Shown: positions 51,576 through 59,515 of the stretch, piece after piece
Position numbering within the stretch: position 1 is the stretch's first letter
Layout: each line of letters starts with the position of its first letter
Source: CAYMKL01 sp964390805
GTDB taxonomy: Bacteria > Chloroflexota > Anaerolineae > VGOG01
Direction: 5' to 3'
DNA: 64,000 nucleotides
Assembly (NCBI GenBank): GCA_964390805.1
Contig: CAYMKL010000010.1
Location: 1 to 64,000 of the forward strand
Program-made: the position numbers and the translations under genes
The notes under the pieces: generated by a model
Seen by the model: the letters and a program-made list of their open reading frames with translations, nothing else
Database searches by the model: none
Told to the model about the DNA's origin: nothing

Positions 51576-52321
51576 TCGTTCTCAAATCCTCCCGCGAGTT
51601 GGCGCTCATGCGCCAGGCGGGCCGCATCGTGGCCCAGGTCCACGAGCGCTTCCGGGAGGTGGTGCGCCCAGGGATCACCACCGCAGATCTGGAGAAAGTC
51701 GCCTCCCGTATCATCGAGCAAGAGGGGGCGATTCCCTCTTTCAAGGGATACCGAGGCTTTCCAGCCGCCATCTGCGCCTCGATCAACGAGGAGATAGTGC
51801 ACGGCATCCCCAGCCCCGAGCGGGTGCTGAAGGAAGGCGACATCATCAGCCTCGATGTGGGCACTATCTACAAAGGTTATCAGGGGGACGCGGCTATCAC
51901 CCTGCCGGTGGGCGAGGTGGATGAGGAGGTTCGACGCCTTTTGCAGGTGACCCAAGGCGCGCTGAAGGTGGGCATCGCCCAATCCCGCGCCGGCAAGCGG
52001 CTGGGCGATATCTCCGCAGCTATCCAGCGCTATGCAGAGGTCAATGGCTTCAACGTGGTGCGGGAGTACACGGGCCACGGCATCGGTCAGGAGATGCACG
52101 AGGATCCGCAGATTCCCAACTTCGGGCGACCCAATCGGGGGCCGCGCTTGCGGCCGGGCATGACCTTCGCCCTGGAGCCGATGGTCATGACAGGGGACTG
52201 GCGGACGAGGACGCTGTCCAATAACTGGACGGTGGTCACCGCCGACGGCTCGCTTTCCGCTCACTTCGAACACACCATAGCCGTTACCAACGGCGAGCCG
52301 GAGATCCTCACGCAATTGTAA
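51572..52321 (+). CDS. map: type I methionine aminopeptidase
   Basis: 249 residues with the five metal ligands of the family recognisable: D in SLDVGTIYKGYQGD (two), H in YTGHGIGQEMHED, and E in FALEPMV and SAHFEHTIAV. Removes N-terminal Met from nascent proteins. It is unusual to find map inside an Fe-S-related cluster. It could be a second copy, which only the whole genome can tell. Confidence 0.95.
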   Translation: MIVLKSSRELALMRQAGRIVAQVHERFREVVRPGITTADLEKVASRIIEQEGAIPSFKGYRGFPAAICASINEEIVHGIPSPERVLKEGDIISLDVGTIYKGYQGDAAITLPVGEVDEEVRRLLQVTQGALKVGIAQSRAGKRLGDISAAIQRYAEVNGFNVVREYTGHGIGQEMHEDPQIPNFGRPNRGPRLRPGMTFALEPMVMTGDWRTRTLSNNWTVVTADGSLSAHFEHTIAVTNGEPEILTQL

Positions 52322-52333
52322 GGAGGAAAGGAT

Positions 52334-53044
52334 TTGAGAACGGTTGGCATCGTAGGATACAAGGACAGCGGCAAGACCACGTTGACCCACGCCCTGGTCC
52401 GCGAGTTGACCCGGCGGGGCCACGAGGTGGCCGTGATCAAGCACACGTCCCACCGCCTGGACCTCCCAGGGAAGGACACCGCTACGCTGGGAGAAGCCGT
52501 CAGCCGGGTGGGGTTCATCTCGCCTCAGGAGTCGGGGGTCTTCTGGAAGAAGCCGCTGAGCCTGGAGAACATCATCCCCTATCTGGAGGCGGACATCCTC
52601 CTCATTGAGGGCTTCAAGGCGGAGAAGACCTTCCCCAAAATCATCTGCCTACGGGGAGAGCTGGATGATCAGGATCTCTTCGACGGCCTGGCCATCTGCG
52701 CCGTGGGCCCCGCTTCTGAGGCGTGCGAACTCGACGTCCCCCACTTGAGCCTGGACGAGATAGGCAAAATCGCCGACCTGGTAGAGGAGAAAGCGTTCAA
52801 GCTGCCCAATCTCGACTGTGGAAGCTGCGGGTTCGAGACTTGTTACGAGTTAGCTCGCGAGATTGTCAAGGGTAACAGGGATGTGGAGGACTGCGTCTCC
52901 CTGCAGCCGATGACGGAGGTGAGAATAGATGGGGAGCTGATGCCCATGAATCCCTTTATCTCCGACATTGTGAGAGGCACTATCCTGGGGATGCTGTCAC
53001 CGCTCAAAGGATTTAAGAAGGGAAAGATCGAGATCAGGATCTGA
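52334..53044 (+). CDS. MobB-like P-loop protein with C-terminal Fe-S domain
   Basis: 236 residues. N-terminal MobB fold with P-loop GYKDSGKTTL, then KHTSHRLDLPGKDTA and LLIEGFKAEKTFPKI. MobB assists molybdopterin guanine dinucleotide formation. The C-terminal about 75 residues carry a PF04060-like cluster motif, CGSCGFETCYELA...C. This fusion suggests a link between cofactor nucleotide attachment and an Fe-S centre, fitting the molybdoenzymes upstream. TTG start with RBS AAGGAGGAAAG. Confidence 0.82.
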   Translation: MRTVGIVGYKDSGKTTLTHALVRELTRRGHEVAVIKHTSHRLDLPGKDTATLGEAVSRVGFISPQESGVFWKKPLSLENIIPYLEADILLIEGFKAEKTFPKIICLRGELDDQDLFDGLAICAVGPASEACELDVPHLSLDEIGKIADLVEEKAFKLPNLDCGSCGFETCYELAREIVKGNRDVEDCVSLQPMTEVRIDGELMPMNPFISDIVRGTILGMLSPLKGFKKGKIEIRI

Positions 53045-53493
53045 TGGAGCACCAGGAAGAGACAACTGACTTCGACCGCATGGTGGCGGAGCTGCAGAGA
53101 GAGATCATCGAACAGGCGCGGGCGATTTATTCGGCCAAGGTCATTGAGGAGTTCTACAATCCCAAGAACCTGGGCCGTATGTCTGTGCCTGATGCTTGTG
53201 GAATCGTACATGGCTGGTGCGGCGACACGATGGAGATCTACCTGCAGTTGAACGGGGATAGGATCAGAGAGGCCACTTTCATGACCGATGGCTGCGGACC
53301 GTCGGTGGCTTGTGGAAGTATGCTCACCACGATGGCACGGGGGATGTCGCTGGAGGAAGCGAGCGAGATCACGCCGCAAGACCTGCTCGCTGCCTTGGGT
53401 GGCCTGCCTGAGGAAAGCGTCCACTGCGCCGAACTGGCGGTGAGCACGCTGCGAGAGGCCATCGCCAATTGGCATGTAGAAGACAGGGCGTGA
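53044..53493 (+). CDS. IscU/NifU-like Fe-S scaffold protein
   Basis: 149 residues. N-terminal helix, then FYNPKNLGRMSVPDACGIVHGWCGDTMEIYL, FMTDGCGPSVACGSML and ESVHCAELAV. The three conserved Cys positions of the IscU-type scaffold can be assigned (in HGWCGDT or PDACG, DGCGPS, and SVHC). Start ATG overlaps the preceding stop (TGATG). It adds to the evidence for a cluster-assembly role of this region. Confidence 0.87.
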   Translation: MEHQEETTDFDRMVAELQREIIEQARAIYSAKVIEEFYNPKNLGRMSVPDACGIVHGWCGDTMEIYLQLNGDRIREATFMTDGCGPSVACGSMLTTMARGMSLEEASEITPQDLLAALGGLPEESVHCAELAVSTLREAIANWHVEDRA

Positions 53494-53508
53494 AACAAGG
53501 AGGTTAGC

Positions 53509-53997
53509 TTGGCCGTGAGTGGAATGTCGGACTACTTCGTTCGCCTGCGGAACTGCATAGGGCACGATCCACTGTTGCATCCCGCTGCTGCTGCCTGTAT
53601 CCGCGACGAGCAGGGTCGTATCCTGCTCCTGCGGCGCAGCGACGGCATCAATCTGTGGAGCTTTCCCGGCGGAGCGATGGAGCTGGGCGAGCGTGCCGGC
53701 GAGGCGGTGATACGCGAAGTGCACGAGGAGACAGGGTTGGAAGTGGAGCCGGTGGCGCTCATCGGCGTCTACTCCAACCCCGATTATGCCATCACGTATC
53801 CCAACGGCGACCAGGTCCAGCCGGTGATACTCTTCTTCGAGTGTCGGGTGGTGGGCGGCACGCTCCAGCCGGACATGGAGGAGATCGTGGGGGCGCGTTA
53901 CTTTGGCCCGCACGATGAGCTGCCGCCGATGTTCCCCTGCTGCGTCGCCAAGGCCCGCGATGCGTTCATTTTCAACGGGCGGGCTTTCTTCCGCTAA
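53509..53997 (+). CDS. NUDIX hydrolase
   Basis: 162 residues with a complete Nudix box: GAMELGERAGEAVIREVHEE followed by TGLEV. Hydrolyses a nucleoside diphosphate linked to another moiety; the substrate is unknown. TTG start with strong RBS AAGGAGG. An ATG five codons later is an alternative. Confidence 0.9.
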   Translation: MAVSGMSDYFVRLRNCIGHDPLLHPAAAACIRDEQGRILLLRRSDGINLWSFPGGAMELGERAGEAVIREVHEETGLEVEPVALIGVYSNPDYAITYPNGDQVQPVILFFECRVVGGTLQPDMEEIVGARYFGPHDELPPMFPCCVAKARDAFIFNGRAFFR

Positions 53998-54073
53998 CAT
54001 CACACTTTTTGCCAATATGCACACTTTGCCCATAATACACTAACTCAAGATTAAGGAAAGGACTACAAACAAA

Positions 54074-55423
54074 ATGAAGCAAGCTGATATCGTCGTCATC
54101 GGAGGAAGTGCTGCCGGTCTGACCGCTGCGATTACGGCACGGCGGCACTATCCAGACAAAAGGATCCTCATGGTGCGCAAGGAGAAGCAGGTTCTGATAC
54201 CGTGCGGTATTCCTTACATCTTTGGCACCGTGGAGAGCCCTCAGAAGAACCTCATCGGTGATGCAGTGCTCGAAAAGAACAACATTGAGCTACTCCTCGC
54301 CGAGGCCACGGACATGGACCGAGAAAGGAAAGTGCTTCACACCACTGAAGGCGATGTGGGCTACGAACGGCTCATCGTCGCCACCGGCTCAAGGCCCGCC
54401 ATGCCGCCGATACCGGGGTTTGACCTGGACGGCGTGTACGCGGTGGTCAAGGATGTTGAATATCTGAGCGGACTTCAGCAGCGACTCGAACCGGTCGAGG
54501 ACGTGGTCATCATCGGGGGCGGCTTCATCGGCATTGAGCTTGGGGACGAGATCAACAAGGCGGGTGACAAGAACGTCACCATCGTTGAGATGTTGCCGCA
54601 TTGCCTGGCTCTGGCCTATGATGAAGAACTTTGCATCGAGATGGAAAAAGTGCTCGAATCGCGGGGGATCAACATCCGCACCTCTTCCAGAGTGGAGAAG
54701 ATCGCCGGCGATGGCAAGGTGGAAAAGGTCGTTCTTTCCGATGGCAACGAGATCAAGGCCGATGTCGTGATCCTGGGCATCGGAGCCGTGGCCAACGTGG
54801 ATATGGCCCGAAAAGCCGGGCTGCGCATCGGCCTGACGGGCAGCATCGCGGTGGATCGGACGATGCAGACGTCCGATGCCAACATCTACGCTTGCGGGGA
54901 CTGCGCCGAAAAGATCTCGTTCTTCGGTGGAAGGCCCTCGCCGCTCAAGCTGGCCTCCATCGCTACGTTGGAGGCGCGCATCGCCGGAGCTAACCTATTT
55001 GGCATCAGGCGTGAGAACATCGGCACGGTAGGTGTCTGGTCAACGGCGGTGGGGAATCACGCGCTGGCCACCGCCGGATTGACCGAGGGAATGGCCAGGA
55101 AGCGTGGTTACGATGTGGTTGCCGTCACCATTCAAGGTCCCAATCGTCACCCTGGCCTCATGCCGGGCGCGGTGAACACCAGGCTAAAATTAGTGTTCGA
55201 GCGGAACTCCGGCGTAATTCTGGGCGGGCAAGTTATGGGCGGCGCGGCGGCGGGCGAGGTCATCAATGCCATCTCCGCCTGCGTGCAGAACCGCATGACC
55301 GCCGAGGACATTGCCATGTTCCAGGCGGGCACTCACCCTGCGTTGACCGCCTCACCTATCGCCTATCACATGGTGAATGCCGCCGAGATGGCCATACAGC
55401 AGATGCACGAGCAGGGAGGGTAG
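54074..55423 (+). CDS. FAD/NAD(P)H disulfide oxidoreductase (CoA-disulfide reductase/NADH oxidase-like)
   Basis: 449 residues. FAD site VVIGGSAAGLTAA, single redox Cys in PCGIPY (about 44), NAD(P) site VVIIGGGFIGIELGDEI, FAD-binding IYACGDCAE, and the C-terminal dimerisation domain (GQVMGGAAAGEVINAI). The one active-site Cys near 44 is as in CoA-disulfide reductases and NADH oxidase/peroxidase; related enzymes also reduce polysulfide or persulfide. An electron-carrier or sulfur role is possible. The next gene starts 2 nt after it. Confidence 0.88.
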   Translation: MKQADIVVIGGSAAGLTAAITARRHYPDKRILMVRKEKQVLIPCGIPYIFGTVESPQKNLIGDAVLEKNNIELLLAEATDMDRERKVLHTTEGDVGYERLIVATGSRPAMPPIPGFDLDGVYAVVKDVEYLSGLQQRLEPVEDVVIIGGGFIGIELGDEINKAGDKNVTIVEMLPHCLALAYDEELCIEMEKVLESRGINIRTSSRVEKIAGDGKVEKVVLSDGNEIKADVVILGIGAVANVDMARKAGLRIGLTGSIAVDRTMQTSDANIYACGDCAEKISFFGGRPSPLKLASIATLEARIAGANLFGIRRENIGTVGVWSTAVGNHALATAGLTEGMARKRGYDVVAVTIQGPNRHPGLMPGAVNTRLKLVFERNSGVILGGQVMGGAAAGEVINAISACVQNRMTAEDIAMFQAGTHPALTASPIAYHMVNAAEMAIQQMHEQGG

Positions 55424-55425
55424 TT

Positions 55426-55836
55426 ATGTCAAAGATATTGATCATAGACGATGACCCGGATTTCAACTACGTCTTTCAGATGGTGCTCGAAGCCAACGAC
55501 TTCGAGGTAGATACGGCGACGACACCAGAGGAAGGGATCAATAAGGTCTTGAGCATCGAACCGGACCTGGTGGTCCTGGATGTCATGATGCCGACAGGCT
55601 ACGAGGGGTTCGATGTGGCCCGTGAAATCAGGGAGGAACACGGTCTGACCGAGTTGCCCATCGTTATCCTCACCAACGTGCACAACGTCAGAGAAGTGCC
55701 CTACCGCTTCGCTCCCGATGAAGACTACCTGCCGGTGGACGTGTTCCTGGACAAACCGGTTGAACCAGAGGCGCTGGTAGACATCATCAAAGAGATGCTG
55801 GGAGAGCGCCGAGAAGAACTTGAGTATCCTCTATAG
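55426..55836 (+). CDS. stand-alone response-regulator receiver domain
   Basis: 136 residues: ILIIDDDPDFNYVF, phospho-Asp in LVVLDVMMPTGYEGFD, IVILTNVHN and the Lys in FLDKPVEPE. No output domain, so it is a CheY-like protein. No kinase is adjacent. Linked by 2 nt to the flavoprotein gene. Confidence 0.92.
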   Translation: MSKILIIDDDPDFNYVFQMVLEANDFEVDTATTPEEGINKVLSIEPDLVVLDVMMPTGYEGFDVAREIREEHGLTELPIVILTNVHNVREVPYRFAPDEDYLPVDVFLDKPVEPEALVDIIKEMLGERREELEYPL

Positions 55837-55851
55837 GACTCGCTTGTACTA

Positions 55852-56114
55852 TACTTTCCGCTAACTTGGAAAGTAGGTGAATCTGGCTTTTACTATATAT
55901 AGTGGCATTGCGTGAAACTGACACTAGATGTAGTAGTTTCAGGCAAGACAAGCCCGTTGCGTTAGGGGGAACTGCCGAGTATCAACTTTGGGTAATGGCT
56001 GGTCTCTCTGAGTGTTACTACTATATATAGGAGCTTGCTAACGCATACCCACAACATATAGTGCAATATTCCTTTGGCGTTACGAGACTTTCCACGTCAA
56101 TTTAGCGGAAAGTA
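55852..56114. mobile_element. 263-bp MITE-like element with terminal inverted repeats
   Basis: The ends TACTTTCCGCTAA (55852-55864) and TTAGCGGAAAGTA (56102-56114) are perfect 13-bp inverted repeats. An inner pair TGGAAAGT / ACTTTCCA follows on each side. The palindrome-rich word ACTATATATAG occurs twice inside, near 55891 and 56020. The interior is AT-rich compared with its neighbours and has no open frame of note. This fills the 308-nt gap between the receiver and MBL genes. No flanking duplication is certain. Confidence 0.65.
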
Positions 56115-56144
56115 AAGTTGTAGCGATTAAGAAAAAGGTCAGTG

Positions 56145-56843
56145 ATGAGGATAGCGGTGGTTTACGACAACAGGTCGCTTCGTGGCGAGCTTTCCCCCGC
56201 CTGGGGGTTCTCCTGCCTGGTGGGCGACGACCTTCTCTTCGATACCGGCGGAGACGGACCGAGGTTGCTCTCCAACATGGGGCAGATGGGGCTCGACGTT
56301 GGGAGGATTAGGTCAGTGGTCCTCTCGCACGCGCACGGAGACCACACAGGTGGCCTTGCGGGTCTCCTAGCCGTCAGCAGGGGAATCACCGTCTACTTGC
56401 CCTGCTCCTTTCCCAGTCGGTTCAAGGCCCAGGTGCGCAGCCACGCCCGCGTGGTAGAGGTCCACGAGCCGATGGAGATAGCCGAGGGCATCTACACCAC
56501 CGGCGAGATGGGGAGAGGCCTGGTCGAGCAGGCACTTGCTTTGGTCACAAACCAAGGTCTGGTTATCGTCACCGGCTGCGCCCATCCGGGAATCGTGGGC
56601 ATGATACGCCGTGCCAAGCAAATTGGCGGAAACGGAATTTACCTGGCAATCGGCGGCTTCCACCTGAGTGTGGCAAGTCGGGGAGCGGTCAAAGATATCA
56701 TCGCCGAATTCCGGCTGCTGGGAGTGCAGAAAGTAGCCCCCTGCCATTGTACCGGAAAACAGGCGATGGGGATGTTCGCCGCCGAGTACGGGGAGGATTT
56801 CATCAAGGCCGGCGTGGGAAAGGTCCTGGATATTGGGCCATAA
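56145..56843 (+). CDS. MBL-fold metallo-hydrolase (first of two)
   Basis: 232 residues. Metal ligands in LSHAHGDHTGG, GCAHPGI and the C-terminal HCTGKQA. This layout is that of the MBL subfamily near methanopterin-pathway dihydropterin-type synthases (often annotated 7,8-dihydropterin-6-methyl-4-(beta-D-ribofuranosyl)-aminobenzene-phosphate synthase), but bacterial members have no settled substrate. A longer paralogue is at 61603. ATG 56145 fits the RBS AAGG better than GTG 56142. It lies directly behind the MITE-like element. Confidence 0.88.
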   Translation: MRIAVVYDNRSLRGELSPAWGFSCLVGDDLLFDTGGDGPRLLSNMGQMGLDVGRIRSVVLSHAHGDHTGGLAGLLAVSRGITVYLPCSFPSRFKAQVRSHARVVEVHEPMEIAEGIYTTGEMGRGLVEQALALVTNQGLVIVTGCAHPGIVGMIRRAKQIGGNGIYLAIGGFHLSVASRGAVKDIIAEFRLLGVQKVAPCHCTGKQAMGMFAAEYGEDFIKAGVGKVLDIGP

Positions 56844-56928
56844 CGGCTTGCATAAAGCCGGAGTCCCGAACTTGTTCGGGCTGTAGCGAGGCAAGTTTCA
56901 CACTCCAATAAAACGCAGAGGGAAACAA

Positions 56929-57318
56929 ATGGAAAAACTGATCCAGGAATTCATCAGCCAGCGTGTCTGGGCAGTGGTGGGGGCCTCGACGAACCCAGAG
57001 AAGTATGGCCACAAGATATTCCGCGACCTGCGGGCAGCAGGCTACATCGTCTACGGCGTCAATCCCGACGAGGGCGAGATTGAGGGCCAGAGGCTATACC
57101 CCAGTTTGGCCGACCTGCCGGAGAAGCCGGCGGTGGTGGACATCGTCGTCCCGCCGAAGATCACCGGGGAGATAGTCCGCCAGTGCGCGGAACTGGGGCT
57201 AGAGAGAGTCTGGATGCAGCCCGGTTCGGAGTCGGAGGAGACCATTCGCTTCTGCCAGGGGGAGGGCATCAAGGTCATCCACAGCGCCTGTGCTATGATC
57301 CGAAAACGGGAGTGGTGA
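56929..57318 (+). CDS. CoA-binding domain protein (YccU-like)
   Basis: 129 residues, a single Rossmann-type CoA-binding domain: VWAVVGASTNPEKYGHKIFRDL, YGVNPDEGEIEG, VDIVVPPKITGEIVRQ and VWMQPGSESEETI. Complete for the YccU family. Binding of CoA is predicted; the role is unknown. Confidence 0.92.
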   Translation: MEKLIQEFISQRVWAVVGASTNPEKYGHKIFRDLRAAGYIVYGVNPDEGEIEGQRLYPSLADLPEKPAVVDIVVPPKITGEIVRQCAELGLERVWMQPGSESEETIRFCQGEGIKVIHSACAMIRKREW

Positions 57319-57332
57319 GGAGGTGATGGAAG

Positions 57333-57884
57333 ATGGTTTACATTGATCTCGAGAAGTGCGCCGGCTGCGGGGTCTGTGCTGAAGCCTGCCCTGTAGGGGC
57401 CATAAGCTTGGTCGGAGGCACAGCCCAAGTTGACCAGGAGAGGTGCACAGACCACGTCCTGAGCTTGTCGAAGGGCTGCGAGGCTTGTATAGAGGTCTGC
57501 CCCAATAGGGCCATGCTGGCCGTGAGGGAGCCGGTCGCAGAGCGGGCGGCGGTCCCCAGCGTGCGCCCGGCGCCTGAGGTCATCCGGGTCAGGCCGCAGC
57601 CGGCACCCGTTTCCCTGCCAACCAGGGGCTTGCCGGCCGTAGGAGCAGCACTGACCTATCTGGGCCGTAACGTCGCCCCCCGTCTGGCAGACCATTTGCT
57701 CAATGCCCTGGATCGCAGGCTGGGTCAGGGGCAAGCTAGCCCTGCTGTGAGAGCATCTAGGCCCGTATCCCCGGCTTCTGGTGTGGGAGGACGAAGCCCT
57801 TCGACAGCCCTTCGACGGAGCCCAGGACAAGGCTCAGGACGGGGCCTTCGTCGAAGGAGGAGGCGGGGCAGGGGCAGAAGATAA
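57333..57884 (+). CDS. 2[4Fe-4S] ferredoxin with a repeat-derived insertion in the second cluster motif
   Basis: 183 residues. First motif CAGCGVCAEACPVGAI is regular. In the second, CTDHVLSLSKGCEACIEVCP, eight residues (HVLSLSKG) lie where the paralogue at 51156 reads CTECEACVQACP. They are encoded by the dispersed repeat at 57456-57475 plus flanking bases, inserted in frame. The spacing becomes C-X10-C-X2-C-X3-C. The C-terminus matches the paralogue (AAL-TYLGRNVAPRLADHLLNALDRRL), then is extended by a second repeat copy and an Arg/Gly tail. It may still bind two clusters, or the second site may be impaired. Confidence 0.87.
   Translation: MVYIDLEKCAGCGVCAEACPVGAISLVGGTAQVDQERCTDHVLSLSKGCEACIEVCPNRAMLAVREPVAERAAVPSVRPAPEVIRVRPQPAPVSLPTRGLPAVGAALTYLGRNVAPRLADHLLNALDRRLGQGQASPAVRASRPVSPASGVGGRSPSTALRRSPGQGSGRGLRRRRRRGRGRR
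57456..57475. repeat. dispersed repeat GTCCTGAGCTTGTCGAAGGG
   Basis: Full-length copy, inserted within the ferredoxin gene and translated as VLSLSKG. Confidence 0.85.
57797..57858. repeat. dispersed repeat, compound copy at the ferredoxin C-terminus
   Basis: CCCTTCGACAGCCCTTCGAC, then CAGGACAAGGCTCAGGAC and CTTCGTCGAAGG. It looks like two degenerate copies in opposite directions, able to form a hairpin. It encodes the variable tail of the ferredoxin. Confidence 0.7.
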
Positions 57885-58063
57885 ACCCAAAACGCTCTTA
57901 GCCAGCTTTGTGTGGGAACGCAGTCTAGATCGCCTGAAACGGCCGCGGACAGGTGTTTCACATGAAAGCGGTGAAGAGAGGAACTAAGATTTGAAAGATG
58001 GCTATTCCTACACTTGAACGCTGTGAGCAGAAGGCGGGTCGCCTTCGGGGAGGTTTGACGAAC

Positions 58064-58246
58064 ATGAGCAACGAGCGGATCAAGGAGCTGGAGAGTCAGA
58101 TAGCGGAGTTGAAGAGCCGATGGCCGGCCCATTCGGTGCCGCCGACGATGCTTCAGCAGTTGGAAGAGCTGGAGGAAGAACTGGAGAAGGGGCTGAAGAA
58201 AACAGACGAGGGTAGGACCGATGCCAAAGCAGATGGCCATGATTGA
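58064..58246 (+). CDS. small coiled-coil protein
   Basis: 60 residues: MSNERIKELESQIAELKSRW, then PAHSVPPTMLQQLEELEEELEKGLKK. Small histidine-kinase-like or ferredoxin-associated helical proteins with a RWPAHSVPP core occur beside ferredoxin genes; I cannot name a function. GGGAGG lies 10 nt before ATG 58064. The frame also opens at 57998. Overlaps the next gene by 26 nt. Confidence 0.72.
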   Translation: MSNERIKELESQIAELKSRWPAHSVPPTMLQQLEELEEELEKGLKKTDEGRTDAKADGHD

Positions 58247-58427
58247 TTATAGAAAGTGCCAGCCTGAGAAATGCGACCAGGGCATCTGCCTCGCTGTGCT
58301 TGCGTGTCCAAACAAAGTCCTCAAGCAAGAGGCTCCTTATGAGATGCCCGATCCTCCTCTGACCATGTGTGTCGGCTGTAGTCTGTGTACTCAGGCTTGC
58401 CTGTTGAAGGCAGTTCAAATGATATAA
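58221..58427 (+). CDS. small ferredoxin-like protein
   Basis: 68 residues with Cys at CQPEKCDQGICLAVLAC and CVGCSLCTQAC. The second set is a regular CX2CX2CX3C; the first is irregular (CX4CX4CX6C). This resembles the small ferredoxin domains seen with ABC-ATPase RLI and in some hydrogenase or CODH neighbourhoods. A broken copy of its last third is at 61016-61104. Confidence 0.8.
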   Translation: MPKQMAMIDYRKCQPEKCDQGICLAVLACPNKVLKQEAPYEMPDPPLTMCVGCSLCTQACLLKAVQMI

Positions 58428-58497
58428 AGCTGCGCAAGGTGGGGAGTCTTTCGAGGTAGCCGTATCAAGTCGAAGTCAGGTCGAGAGGATGAGACCG

Positions 58498-59184
58498 ATG
58501 ACCGAAATCACTCAACCCACATTTAAAGACCGCTGTGTCATATCCTGCGGGATGCTGCACCCGGAGATAACCCATCTGATGGAGAGCGGTTTTCTGAATC
58601 CACGCCGCGTCTTTTTTACGCCACCGGGTCTGCACGCCTTGCCGGCCAAGCTGGAGAAGTATCTTCTCAAGAGACTGGCCCAGGCCCAGGAGTGGTGCCC
58701 CGACCATGGGCGGCTGCCTAACATTGTCGTCGTGTATGGGAAGAAGTGCCACATCAGCGTTGATGAGCCGTTCAAACGGGTGGACTCGATCCTACAGGCA
58801 GCGGGACAGGGGATCGTCAGGGTGCAGGGGGACTACGGCTACGACATGCTAGCCGGCTTTGAGGATCGGCAGCGGATCAGCGGGGGCAGGGAGGGCAAGA
58901 CCCTTTGGTTCACACCGGGCTGGCTCAAGAGCTGGAGGGCGGTCTACCAGAAGTATTTCGGCTGGGATGAGGCGGATGCTAATGCAAACTTTCCAGGATT
59001 CTACGACAAGATCATCGTCCTGGACGGCCTTGGCCTAGCCGAAGAGTATATGGCGCAGCACGCCGAGGAGATCCTGGAACTGTTCGACTGGACAGGCCTG
59101 GAGGTGGAGTTTCACCCCATCACCCTGGACCGTTTCAAGGGACTGCTGATGGACAGCCTGTCGCCAGGAGATACTTCGGGATAA
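58498..59184 (+). CDS. DUF1638 family protein
   Basis: 228 residues. Motifs CVISCGMLHPEITHLME, FFTPPGLHALPAKLEKYL, VVVYGKKCHISV and TLWFTPGWLKSW match the DUF1638 family, often encoded near corrinoid or methylamine-type methyltransferases and Fe-S proteins. Conserved Cys and His suggest metal or cluster binding. No catalysis is known. ATG 58498 has GAGAGG 9 nt upstream; ATG 58489 is an alternative. Confidence 0.8.
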   Translation: MTEITQPTFKDRCVISCGMLHPEITHLMESGFLNPRRVFFTPPGLHALPAKLEKYLLKRLAQAQEWCPDHGRLPNIVVVYGKKCHISVDEPFKRVDSILQAAGQGIVRVQGDYGYDMLAGFEDRQRISGGREGKTLWFTPGWLKSWRAVYQKYFGWDEADANANFPGFYDKIIVLDGLGLAEEYMAQHAEEILELFDWTGLEVEFHPITLDRFKGLLMDSLSPGDTSG

Positions 59185-59193
59185 TACCAATGT

Positions 59194-59210
59194 TTCGACA
59201 AGCTCAACAC
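59194..59210. repeat. dispersed repeat, partial copy
   Basis: TTCGACAAGCTCAACAC, a partial copy in the 64-nt gap before the next small gene. Confidence 0.55.
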
Positions 59211-59248
59211 AAGTTGCTCTACACGGGAACCGTTTTGGAGTTTGGAGT

Positions 59249-59515
59249 ATGGTGAGGCCGTTGTGGCAGCTCTTGTTGGAGGATCCATCGGATCTGACCT
59301 GTGACGAGTGTTTCTCCGTGATGGAGTATTACGCTGAGCTTTTGGCTAAGGGTAGCACCGATCGCCTCCCTGAAGTCATCGAGCGTCTAAAGGAATGTCT
59401 TCCTTGTGAGGTTCAGCATCGTGAGGAGCTGCGCCACCTCATAGCAAGCCAGTCAGAGACGAGCACCGCGTTACCGCCTGATTTGACAAAACCGATTGAT
59501 GCTGAAGCCAGATGA
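59249..59515 (+). CDS. hypothetical protein with a Cys-x-x-Cys pair
   Basis: 88 residues, mostly helical, with DLTCDECFSVMEYYAELL and LKECLPC. The pattern resembles small anti-sigma or zinc-finger-like proteins that begin with a helix carrying CXXC, but I cannot assign a family. It overlaps the methyltransferase start by 4 nt (ATGA), supporting expression. Confidence 0.6.
   Translation: MVRPLWQLLLEDPSDLTCDECFSVMEYYAELLAKGSTDRLPEVIERLKECLPCEVQHREELRHLIASQSETSTALPPDLTKPIDAEAR

Noticed and set aside
50486..52453. 655-codon minus-strand frame opposite the S-component, ferredoxin and map genes
   Set aside because: It spans three well-supported + strand genes; the translation has no recognisable domain. 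It is a GC-codon shadow.
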